A program made the translations under genes and the position numbers. The notes under the pieces are model-generated. The model ran no database searches. It had not been told where the DNA came from and saw only the letters and a program-made list of their open reading frames with translations. DNA of 64,000 nucleotides from PCPOR2b sp965220385 (lineage in GTDB: Bacteria; Poribacteria; WGA-4E; PCPOR2b): positions 1,550,001 to 1,614,000 of the forward strand of contig OZ244825.1 in assembly GCA_965220385.1 (NCBI GenBank), in the 5' to 3' direction. Below are positions 27,736-35,046 of the stretch, in pieces (the stretch's first letter is position 1; each line of letters starts with the position of its first letter).

Positions 27736-28515
27736 CTATTGAACCTTCTTCGGTGTGTACAACATGAGGGTCGCGATCTGTCTATATCCCAGAAGCGGAT
27801 ACAGTTTAGCGCCCGCGTGGCTGGCGGTGAGTACGGCTAATTTCGAGCCGGTGGTGCGGTCGTCACGTAGCATTTTCGCCATCATCGCACGAGCAATTCC
27901 TCGGCGGCGGAACTCTGGCACCACATACATGTCAGCGCACCAAGTTGCTCCCTCCACATCAATACTGCGGACCCATCCCACCGGTTTGTCCTCGGTCAGC
28001 GCAACGTATTGGCGCAGTGGTGAATCTTTTGTCAAATGTTCGGGCAGGATTTGACGCGCCCTTGCTGCTGTGTTTACTCGGTCTGCCACATCTGCGGTAA
28101 TAACACGCGCAATTTCCACAGGACTGTCGAAATGCGGGATCCGTTTCAACTCGTGCACCATTATGGGTTCCGTCCCGCCAAGTCGATAGTTTAGCGCTTT
28201 GAAACCTTTGCGCAAGGGGCCGTCGGATTCATTAACGCCATGAATTGCACACACGGCATAGCGACCACGGGTGTGTGTTCGGGCAGTCTGGTCTATTGCC
28301 TCCGGTCTTACGCCGTGTGCGATCCACTCTTCTCTCCGATAATCACCACTCCTTCGTGGGGCATCCCGGACCACCCACATTTCTCCGACACGTTCCGCCA
28401 GATAGGGGTGCGTAAAACTGCGGGTGAAGCAGAAGCCACGCGCAAACACCTCTATTGCATGTTGAAGTGTATCTGTCGCCATATTTTCTCTGAACTCTGT
28501 AGGCACGTGGCTCAT
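27736..28515 (-). CDS. GNAT family N-acetyltransferase
   Basis: A 259-residue protein. The acetyltransferase core is in the C-terminal half, with the acetyl-CoA binding stretch VVPEFRRRGIARAMMAKML near residue 215 and the closing HAGAKLYPLLGYRQIA. The N-terminal half of about 130 residues is unassigned. An in-frame ATG at residue 12 (MATDTLQHAIEV) is an equally good start, and neither has a strong ribosome site. The acceptor substrate is unknown. Confidence 0.85.
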   Translation of the reverse strand: MSHVPTEFRENMATDTLQHAIEVFARGFCFTRSFTHPYLAERVGEMWVVRDAPRRSGDYRREEWIAHGVRPEAIDQTARTHTRGRYAVCAIHGVNESDGPLRKGFKALNYRLGGTEPIMVHELKRIPHFDSPVEIARVITADVADRVNTAARARQILPEHLTKDSPLRQYVALTEDKPVGWVRSIDVEGATWCADMYVVPEFRRRGIARAMMAKMLRDDRTTGSKLAVLTASHAGAKLYPLLGYRQIATLMLYTPKKVQ

Positions 28516-28550
28516 CCAACGTGCCGAAACTGTTGATTTCTTGGCGGTCG

Positions 28551-29237
28551 CTACTTGTCCAAGATCTGCAGCGTAGATTTTAAACGGCGGTCATGGTCCG
28601 CGTATTGTCTTAACCATTCGGCTACAGTTTTACCATCTGAGAGTTTAGCCTGCAAATCTGCCCCTTCCTCTACAAGATACTGGGTTGTTTCTACATGTCC
28701 ATGACCGGCTGCACAGTAAAGCGGAAAATGGCTATTGTCCGTTGTTGCGTTGACATCTGCGCCACTACTGACCAGCTGCTTTACGATTTCCAGATCACCG
28801 TTGCGCGCGGCGTGGTGTAACGCTGTATCACCGCGGGCATAACGTTCTGCAACCAACTCCGGGGCGTCACGAAGCATCGCGTTGACCCGCTCCGAGTTCG
28901 CCAAGAAAACAGCGTATATAAATTGGCGTGCGATTTCGCTGGATGGCTCAGTATGCGCGTCTAATGCTCCATACGTAACGAGCAGCGATACTATCTCCTT
29001 GTTGTTTGGGACCTCGCCCGCGTAGTGAATCACGTAGCCATCATGCGCCGCCAGATCCGCACCGCAGTCTATCAAGTGTTTAACGACATCATAGTGTCGC
29101 CTCAACCCAGCATGAAATATGGGGCGCCATTCATATTGGTCATCTTGATTGACCTGCCCCGGATCTTGTTCAAGAATTTTCTTTATTGTGTCCAGATCGC
29201 CGTTGGATGCTGCATCGTGTATTGAACCGAGTTCCAT
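28551..29237 (-). CDS. ankyrin repeat protein
   Basis: A 228-residue protein of five or six ankyrin repeats, for example GDTALHHAARNGDLEIVKQL and GADVNATTDNSHFPLYCAAGHGHVETTQYLVEEGADL. There is no signal peptide or catalytic domain; it is presumably a protein-binding scaffold. GGAGGACAGAG precedes the ATG. Ankyrin proteins are frequent in sponge-symbiont genomes, where some affect host phagocytosis; that role is not shown here. It lies upstream of the GNAT gene on the same strand. Confidence 0.9.
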   Translation of the reverse strand: MELGSIHDAASNGDLDTIKKILEQDPGQVNQDDQYEWRPIFHAGLRRHYDVVKHLIDCGADLAAHDGYVIHYAGEVPNNKEIVSLLVTYGALDAHTEPSSEIARQFIYAVFLANSERVNAMLRDAPELVAERYARGDTALHHAARNGDLEIVKQLVSSGADVNATTDNSHFPLYCAAGHGHVETTQYLVEEGADLQAKLSDGKTVAEWLRQYADHDRRLKSTLQILDK

Positions 29238-29268
29238 CTCTGTCCTCCATGTGTGAGATTATCATACA

Positions 29269-29380
29269 TAGGGCTTACGCAGTTAAACGTTCAAAGTTTC
29301 TGTTCCGAGAATCTTCGATCTGTAGTTCGACAATTCACCACCCGTCCGTGCAGTGAATCGCGCCAAGTGCATAACTCCTA
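29269..29380. repeat. MITE-like element, family 2 (112 bp)
   Basis: The ends are TAGGGCTTACGCA (29269-29281) and TGCATAACTCCTA (29368-29380), imperfect inverted repeats. The interior begins TTAAACGTTCAAAG, shared with the copy at 39277-39663. No open frame. Confidence 0.75.
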
Positions 29381-29624
29381 CATACATTAAGTCATCTCCA
29401 AAAGTGAGATAATGGATATTATTATACCATAACATACGTTAAGTATCAAGGGTAAGTTTCAGAAAAATTGGGAACGGTCACATATCAACTCACAAGATGC
29501 TGGGGTATATGAACTTCTGGGGCTACTTAGCCGTTGGTTTTCTCTCTGTCTGAGTTGAAAGTCGAGATTCGGAGATCCCTCCTACAGAAGAACTAGATGT
29601 CCCAAGACCAAAATCAAGACGCTC

Positions 29625-29653
29625 TTTACATGCACGGGGTTTGATTGTATAAT
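29625..29653 (+). promoter_or_regulatory. promoter for the nucleotidyltransferase-like gene
   Basis: TTTACA (29625-29630), a 17-bp spacer and TATAAT (29648-29653). Transcription would start near 29660, so the upstream ATG at 29645 cannot be used. Confidence 0.65.
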
Positions 29654-29701
29654 ACCCTGACTTTAGACTTAGGCGGCAGCGATGCCATTGGTAAGATTGT
29701 C

Positions 29702-29816
29702 ATGAAAACCAACATGTCCAAACAATCTCGGAAAATTCTGATCAAAATTGCCCAGCGAAAGCGAAGCCCTGGCACGGGCAGCCATCTCAGTTTTCTTAAA
29801 GGAAGGACAACTCAAA
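29702..29816 (+). pseudogene. possible frameshifted short partner gene
   Basis: Between the promoter and the nucleotidyltransferase-like gene, two frames each look coding in part. From ATG 29702 or 29714 the frame reads MSKQSRKILIKIAQ. From about 29757 another frame reads ESEALARAAISVFLKEGQLK and stops at a TGA overlapping the downstream ATG (ATGA). A one-base shift near 29750-29760 would join them into a protein of about 40 residues coupled to the next gene. This could be a decayed gene, a sequence error or coincidence. Confidence 0.35.
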
Positions 29817-30346
29817 TGATGTGGCCAGATCTCACTTCAATTCTATCCCCCATTCAATGGGCGGTAGTTGGTGCGGTGGCAACACGGTTGTATATGCCGG
29901 AGCGAATGACTCAAGATCTGGATATTGTGATTCGGAGCGTTGATGGTTCACAGGTGCGCCAGAAACTTGCCGAGATGAGGTTCATTTATCAAGGGGAGTC
30001 GAGTATTAGTGGCTCTTCATGGACGACCCCTGACGGTGAATTGATAGACATATTAGAAGGCGATGATGTATGGTGGGCGGAGGCCATCGCCGATGCACAA
30101 GCGAACCGAGATGCCCAAGGTTTGCCAATTATCCCCTTACCTTACCTCGTTCTCATAAAACTTCGGGCGGGTCGGGTTCAAGATATTGCCGATGTAACCC
30201 GAATGTTGGGACAGGCAGGCGAGGCAACATTGGATACGGTGCGTACGCTATTTGCCCAACACGCCCCCGAGGATATGCAGGACTTGGAAAGCCTGATTGA
30301 GCTAGGGCGCTTGGAACTACAACCCGTTGGAAACAGCGAAGCGTGA
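29816..30346 (+). CDS. nucleotidyltransferase-like protein (AbiEii/MNT-like fold)
   Basis: A 176-residue protein with the nucleotidyltransferase-type core WAVVGAVATRLYMPERMTQDLDIVI, where DLD corresponds to the metal-binding acidic pair; the usual GGxA/GS start is replaced by VGAVATRLY. Such proteins occur in type IV toxin-antitoxin (AbiEii-like) and MNT/HEPN pairs, but no partner is intact here. The start at 29816 follows GGAAGGA. An in-frame extension back to 29702 is possible. Confidence 0.6.
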   Translation: MMWPDLTSILSPIQWAVVGAVATRLYMPERMTQDLDIVIRSVDGSQVRQKLAEMRFIYQGESSISGSSWTTPDGELIDILEGDDVWWAEAIADAQANRDAQGLPIIPLPYLVLIKLRAGRVQDIADVTRMLGQAGEATLDTVRTLFAQHAPEDMQDLESLIELGRLELQPVGNSEA

Positions 30347-30477
30347 GCTGCTACGTTTCCCTTATAACAATAAGACTGAATAGCAAGTCCCTTGCATCAC
30401 CATAAAGTGATTTGATGACCCGTTCGGTGGGTCCAACCACTTAAATCGTAGCCTATATAATACGGAGGGATATTACC

Positions 30478-31188
30478 ATGAGTGTCTTGAGTCGAATCTC
30501 CACGGTCTTTAAAGCCAATGTGAACGATGCGTTGAACAGTGCGGAGGATCCGGAAAAGATTCTGAATCAACTTACGGTTGAAATGAACGCACAGCTGGTT
30601 GATACGAAACATAAGGTGGCTGCTGCCATTGCTGATGAGAAACGTCTTCAGAGCCATTATCAGGAAGCCACGGACCAAGCAGCGCAGTGGGAAGACAAAG
30701 CTACCACCGCGGTCGAGAACGAACGAGATGACCTCGCGCGAGAAGCCTTGGCGCGCCGAAATGAGGCGCAGCAGCTGGCGGGTGAATATAAAACCCAGTG
30801 GGATAAGCAGCGACAAGCGGTTGACCAGCTTAAGGAACACTTGAATGATTTAGAGCGGAAGATTGGAGAAGCCAATCGCAAGAAGCAGCTGCTGATTGCT
30901 CGTCAGAAACGTGCGAAAGCGCAAAAAGCGATTCATGAGACGATGGCGGGTATGAAGGATAGCAGCGCGTTCGACACCTTCGATCGGATGGAACAGAAGG
31001 TAGGGGATATGGAAGCAAGGGCGGATGCCGCCACTGAAATGGCCGATTTTGAGAATGATTCACTTGAGGATGAGTTTGCAGCGTTAGAGAAGACAGGCAA
31101 CGTTGAAGATGATCTCGCAGCGTTGAAAGCGAAGGTCGGAAATGGAAATGAGTCGGGGAAGGCGTTGAGCGTGGAACGTGAGGTGTAA
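30478..31188 (+). CDS. pspA: PspA/IM30 family protein
   Basis: A 236-residue, almost fully helical coiled-coil protein of the phage-shock/ESCRT-III superfamily. The N-terminus MSVLSRISTVFKANVNDALNSAEDPEKILNQ is diagnostic. It binds the inner membrane under stress and stabilises it. CGGAGGG lies before the ATG. No pspF, pspB or pspC is adjacent. A TATAAT sits at 30456-30461 but without a recognisable -35, so an alternative sigma factor is possible. Confidence 0.93.
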   Translation: MSVLSRISTVFKANVNDALNSAEDPEKILNQLTVEMNAQLVDTKHKVAAAIADEKRLQSHYQEATDQAAQWEDKATTAVENERDDLAREALARRNEAQQLAGEYKTQWDKQRQAVDQLKEHLNDLERKIGEANRKKQLLIARQKRAKAQKAIHETMAGMKDSSAFDTFDRMEQKVGDMEARADAATEMADFENDSLEDEFAALEKTGNVEDDLAALKAKVGNGNESGKALSVEREV

Positions 31189-31262
31189 GAAACGTGCAGG
31201 GTCCGCCTTGGGTTCGCGCTATACGCACTAATCGGAAAAACTGAAAGCGAAAGGAAAAACTG

Positions 31263-32345
31263 ATGGCTGAACCTAAAGGCGAAGCATTTCGTGTCGTTCA
31301 CGAGACCAAACCGGAACAGACCTATCGTGGCGCAGTGGTTGGCTGTGGCAGGATGGGCAGCACCATTGACGATGAGCATATCGGGATGCCACATTACCCG
31401 TGGCCCTGGGCGCACGCTCCCGCTATGATCGAGGCGCGGGGAGTAGACCTCATTGCTGCCGCCGATGTGGACCAAGCAAAATTAGAGGACTTCAAACGGC
31501 GTTGGGGAACTGAAGCGATTTATACCGACTATCGAGAGATGGTGGAAAAGGAACAGCCGGACATCGTCTGCTTAACAACCCGCCCCGAACCTCGTGCGGA
31601 GGTTACTATCGGTTTGGCAGAGTCAGGCGTTAAGGCGATCTATGCCACGAAACCGATGTGTCGGACGCTCGCCGAGGCGGACGCAATGATCGATGCCTGC
31701 CACAAGCACGGTGTCATTCTCGCTATTGCGTGCCACCTCAATTGGTATAACTGGTACACAAATGCGCGGCAGGTGATCGCTGATGGTGTCATCGGTGATC
31801 TGAGATCGATGGTCTGCCACAGTCCAGCCAGCCTCTCAAATCTTCACAGCCATACGTTTGCGCTCTTGCGTTTATTTGCTGGCGCTCCAGCAAAGTGGGT
31901 GTTTGGCGTGATGGACAACGAAGAAGGTGCTGCGGGAGATAGTGACATCGCGGGATCGGGGTATATCGTCTACGAGAACGGTGTCCGTGCCGTCATGAAC
32001 ACCCAATCTGAAACTTCTGGGGAGACATGGACACTCGAATTTATCGGTTATAAAGGACGAATCGTTTCACGTAACGCCCACGCCCAGTTTGAGCTATGGA
32101 GTACCCATCCAGAAACAGGCGGACCTATCCAATGTCAGTTTCCCAATCCTTGGTATCCACGGAGTTCGATGGTGGACGCAATTGAGGGTGTTTGCAGATC
32201 CATTGAGGCGGGAGAAGAGTTAATCTGTCCGGGCGAATTTGGCAGGGAAGCGTTGGAGATTGCTATCGGACTGCGCGAATCCCATCGCCGTGGTAATGTA
32301 CGGGTTGATTTGCCGTTGGAGGACCGAGGCCTTCGGATGGGGTAA
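31263..32345 (+). CDS. Gfo/Idh/MocA family oxidoreductase
   Basis: A 360-residue NAD(P)-dependent oxidoreductase of sugars or polyols. The Rossmann domain starts near residue 22 (YRGAVVGCGRMGSTID), after an N-terminal extension of about 20 residues. The EKP motif appears as TKP in IYATKPMCRTLAEAD. The substrate domain has the usual histidine in CHLNWYNWYTNAR or SHTFALLRLF. AAAGGAAAAAC precedes the ATG. A relic of the 3' end of a closely related gene lies at 34321-34407. Confidence 0.9.
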   Translation: MAEPKGEAFRVVHETKPEQTYRGAVVGCGRMGSTIDDEHIGMPHYPWPWAHAPAMIEARGVDLIAAADVDQAKLEDFKRRWGTEAIYTDYREMVEKEQPDIVCLTTRPEPRAEVTIGLAESGVKAIYATKPMCRTLAEADAMIDACHKHGVILAIACHLNWYNWYTNARQVIADGVIGDLRSMVCHSPASLSNLHSHTFALLRLFAGAPAKWVFGVMDNEEGAAGDSDIAGSGYIVYENGVRAVMNTQSETSGETWTLEFIGYKGRIVSRNAHAQFELWSTHPETGGPIQCQFPNPWYPRSSMVDAIEGVCRSIEAGEELICPGEFGREALEIAIGLRESHRRGNVRVDLPLEDRGLRMG

Positions 32346-32372
32346 CACAATCCGGCACCACCTTAGAAGTTT

Positions 32373-32475
32373 TAGGACTTACGCAATTGGATGCCTTAAT
32401 GCTTCGTAATGACGATTCACCCCTTGTAATTCATATCGAACTGTGTTCCCTACAATCTGGAGTGCGTAAGTTCTG
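32373..32475. repeat. MITE-like element, family 2 (103 bp)
   Basis: It begins TAGGACTTACGCA (32373-32385) and ends TGCGTAAGTTCTG, whose complement reads CAGAACTTACGCA. The interior has no open frame. It sits between the convergent Gfo/Idh and DUF4159 genes. Confidence 0.8.
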
Positions 32476-32493
32476 AGCCCCTTAAAATGAGAC

Positions 32494-32526
32494 AAAAAAA
32501 GCAGCCAAGCAAATGGCTTGGCTGCT
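32494..32526 (-). terminator. intrinsic terminator of the DUF4159 gene
   Basis: On the minus strand GCAGCCAAGCC-ATTT-GCTTGGCTGC is followed by seven T. The stop codon of the DUF4159 gene lies about 40 bases upstream. Confidence 0.9.
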
Positions 32527-32567
32527 CAATCCTACATTATCTGAACGCCTGTCCAAATCAGCAGGCT

Positions 32568-34043
32568 TTATTCAACAGCACCAATCCCTACAGCTTCAGG
32601 AGGACGAGTCGGCAGTATCTTCTTAGCCATTGTGTCTTCTGGCACATAACCGGAGTAGTCGGAAATCGAGCCGTGCGTCAGTGCGTAGACTGCAACATTG
32701 GTCATGAAACGATAAACGCCTGGTGAATAATGGACACCACGGGTTGGCAAACTCACCGACTCCATCGCACACATATAATCGCGACGGAATACTAATACAG
32801 AAAGATGGTTGCCAACCACAACGCCTTCGAGATAGTTCCGTTTCGGCGGGTGAGTTCCCCACCACCACAGATCAAACCCAACCGGCGGTCCACCCATCTC
32901 ATAGAAGTTGTTGTATATCTCATGGTCGTTCGGAATTCGTGTTACCTGATATTCAGGCATAACGACACGCATCTGAGCCAAGAACAGACGAACCATTGCC
33001 TGCGCTGGTGCGTTCACACCACAGTCATCAAAGGCAAGGACGCCGCCTCTTTCGACAAGATACCGACGGAGTGATGCTGCTTCACTTTCAGACAGGCGAT
33101 TGTCCAATTTACCACCGCCGTACTGACGACCCATCAGGTTCTTGCCACGGACGAGTGCTGGATCATGACCCGTCATGAAAAGCAGAGGGGCTTTCTGTAG
33201 GTTCGCATCGGTGAACCTGAGCGCGCCACCTTCGACGTTCATGTCTGTTTTAATCTTCGTCCGTTCGTTCATCCACTTTGTCCACGCGTTCAGCGAGGAG
33301 GCATCAGCCCACCAGTCGGAGAGGCTATGACGGAGACGGGTAAACCGTAATACACCACGAATGTCAGCACCGCGACCAATGACGCGACCACCGGGTTCCC
33401 CACGGGGCAGCGGTGGAACTTCCACATTACCCAGATTAATGTTCGCAACGACATCACCCAAGGCATCGGGGATTGCGCCAACGTGTTCAACCATAGCAAG
33501 TCCAGCCGGACGCTCAAAAGCGACCTTCACCTGCACAATACCACCGATACCACGACCAATGTTAGCGGGCGCAGCACTTGGAGCTGTGGCGACAGGTGCG
33601 GAGAATGCCAGTGCGCCGGGCGCGTCAGAGACGGGCAAATCAACCTGTGTCACAACTTGAGGTACTGGCGCATTCGCACTGACCACTTTAGGCATATTGG
33701 GGTTGATGGGATCCTCCAACTTCACCATTTTATTGGAAAAGTCCAGGACCGTTTCTGGCTGTACGGAGGTCGGACGCACAAGCCGCGCTGTCGTGATCCT
33801 GTGTTTAACCTGAACTGGTTCAACGATTACCGTACTTGTAGTTGGAACCGTTGGCTTAATCTGTTTGAAAACCGGTTTACGAACTTGCGGTTTGGGGGGC
33901 TCTTTGGCTTGTAGCACTTCGGCACCGATGTAGGTTTTGAACTGCTGGGTCTGGGTGACGAGATAGACACCGGCGATAACGAAAACGATCCCGTGAACAA
34001 TTAACGAGGTCATCACAGCCCCTGAGGTCTTCTTGGCACTCAT
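32568..34043 (-). CDS. DUF4159 domain protein with N-terminal TonB-like anchor
   Basis: A 491-residue protein. Residues 11-32 form a transmembrane anchor, followed by a proline/lysine/valine-rich stretch (about 45-150, KPVFKQIKPTVPTTSTV) resembling the periplasmic linker of TonB. The C-terminal half matches DUF4159 in its LRFTRLRHSLSDWW start, FMTGHDPAL and LRRYLVERGGVLAFDDCG. DUF4159 is often part of the N-terminal region of ABC- or gliding-type membrane complexes; its function is unknown. It is probably an inner membrane protein with a periplasmic domain. GGAGGACC precedes the ATG. Confidence 0.8.
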   Translation of the reverse strand: MSAKKTSGAVMTSLIVHGIVFVIAGVYLVTQTQQFKTYIGAEVLQAKEPPKPQVRKPVFKQIKPTVPTTSTVIVEPVQVKHRITTARLVRPTSVQPETVLDFSNKMVKLEDPINPNMPKVVSANAPVPQVVTQVDLPVSDAPGALAFSAPVATAPSAAPANIGRGIGGIVQVKVAFERPAGLAMVEHVGAIPDALGDVVANINLGNVEVPPLPRGEPGGRVIGRGADIRGVLRFTRLRHSLSDWWADASSLNAWTKWMNERTKIKTDMNVEGGALRFTDANLQKAPLLFMTGHDPALVRGKNLMGRQYGGGKLDNRLSESEAASLRRYLVERGGVLAFDDCGVNAPAQAMVRLFLAQMRVVMPEYQVTRIPNDHEIYNNFYEMGGPPVGFDLWWWGTHPPKRNYLEGVVVGNHLSVLVFRRDYMCAMESVSLPTRGVHYSPGVYRFMTNVAVYALTHGSISDYSGYVPEDTMAKKILPTRPPEAVGIGAVE

Positions 34044-34496
34044 GTTGGTCCTCCAAAATGATGGTTTGTGTTTCGAGATTTGAGGGAACCCTCACATCAC
34101 GTATGATACAAGAGTCTACATTGTGACGTGTTGCCTAAGCGCAACTAGTGTGCCATTGACCTGTAACTGGGGAAATCCGCAGAAAACGGGGGTTTTTGCT
34201 GTCGGTTAATCAGCTTAACGCACCAAATCGTGTAGATTGTACCTTCAGAATTGCACTGTTCGGCACAATTTTCTCGTTAATCTCGCGGGGCTGAACATAA
34301 CTGGAAAGGTGGGTAATGACATCGGACTGTGCGAACCCTATCGCCGCGGGGATGTCCGAGTCGATTTACTTCTGGAGGACTGGAGCCTCCGGATGGGAAA
34401 TTGGTAGGACAGGATAATTTGTAGGTCGAGATTCACATCTCAACACCAAAACGTCGATTTTGGAAAATCGACCTACAGACTGTCCTCCGCTAAACC
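34044..34496. other. intergenic region with gene relic and short inverted repeat
   Basis: Contains the Gfo/Idh relic at 34321-34407. A short inverted repeat follows: TGTAGGTCGA at about 34431 and TCGACCTACA at about 34467. Nothing else recognisable is seen in 34044-34320. Confidence 0.5.
34321..34407 (+). pseudogene. relic of a Gfo/Idh/MocA 3' end
   Basis: The frame reads IGLCEPYRRGDVRVDLLLED and goes on WSLRMGNW before a stop. This matches the last 26 residues of the gene at 31263-32345 (IGLRESHRRGNVRVDLPLED...LRMG) at most positions. No upstream part of the gene is present, so it is a remnant of a duplication or deletion. Confidence 0.75.
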
Positions 34497-34862
34497 TTAC
34501 CAACCGTAACTAAAATCGTCGGGTGCTTTTTTCTTTTCGATTAACTTCACAAGGTGATAGGCATATCGGCCCACGTCTTGTATCTCCGTCCCACGGTCTT
34601 CCAATCTTACCTCAAGCGTATAGATATACCCCGGTTCAAAATCAAATCCCTGGATCCCCTCGTAGAAGAACTCCCAGCGACCTGATTCCTGGTTGTACTC
34701 CATCAAACAATCTCGCTCAAAATGTGCGTCATGACACCGGCCGGTATAGGGGCCAATCGTGATGATTTCAATATGTTCTTCTCCTCCGATAAGTGAAGAG
34801 AGTGGATTGTTCCCGCCGCAAGCAGAAAGAAATACCAAGCCAATTATGAGGAAAAATCTCAT
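34497..34862 (-). CDS. DUF4377-type lipoprotein
   Basis: A 121-residue lipoprotein. The signal peptide ends in the lipobox LSAC, and the mature part matches DUF4377: PYTGRCHDAHFERDCLMEY, then FFYEGIQGFDFEPGYIYTLEVR. Relatives occur next to HslJ/META domains in the envelope stress context. The ATG at 34862 has a TTG codon directly before it as alternative start. The left end of the tnpB element lies immediately upstream, so the native promoter may have been displaced by the insertion. Confidence 0.75.
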   Translation of the reverse strand: MRFFLIIGLVFLSACGGNNPLSSLIGGEEHIEIITIGPYTGRCHDAHFERDCLMEYNQESGRWEFFYEGIQGFDFEPGYIYTLEVRLEDRGTEIQDVGRYAYHLVKLIEKKKAPDDFSYGW

Positions 34863-34923
34863 CAAATCTTCGGGCTGGAGCCCCCATCTCTTTAGAGTGG
34901 GGAGGAGATCCCGTCCTTTCTTG

Positions 34924-34952
34924 TTGTAAGATATTGCGAAAACTGGTATAGT
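34924..34952 (+). promoter_or_regulatory. promoter for tnpB
   Basis: TTGTAA (34924-34929), a 17-bp spacer ending in extended -10 TGG, and TATAGT (34947-34952). The start of transcription near 34959 places the hairpin at 34966-35006 in the leader. Confidence 0.55.
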
Positions 34953-34965
34953 TTTTATGGCTTTC

Positions 34966-35006
34966 GTGGGAGAGTGTCAGCACCGTCGCAAGGCGGTGTC
35001 TCCCAC
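34966..35006 (+). promoter_or_regulatory. hairpin in the tnpB leader
   Basis: GTGGGAGA (34966-34973) pairs with TCTCCCAC (34999-35006), and CACC (34981-34984) pairs with GGTG (34995-34998). The stem lies between the predicted tnpB start of transcription and its start codon and may limit translation. Confidence 0.5.
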
Positions 35007-35046
35007 CTCCACTGATACGGACATGAAATCCAGAAAGCCACCTCCC

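Noticed and set aside
33483..33914. 143-residue plus-strand open frame inside the DUF4159 gene
   Set aside because: Antisense shadow in the low-complexity linker region; no support.
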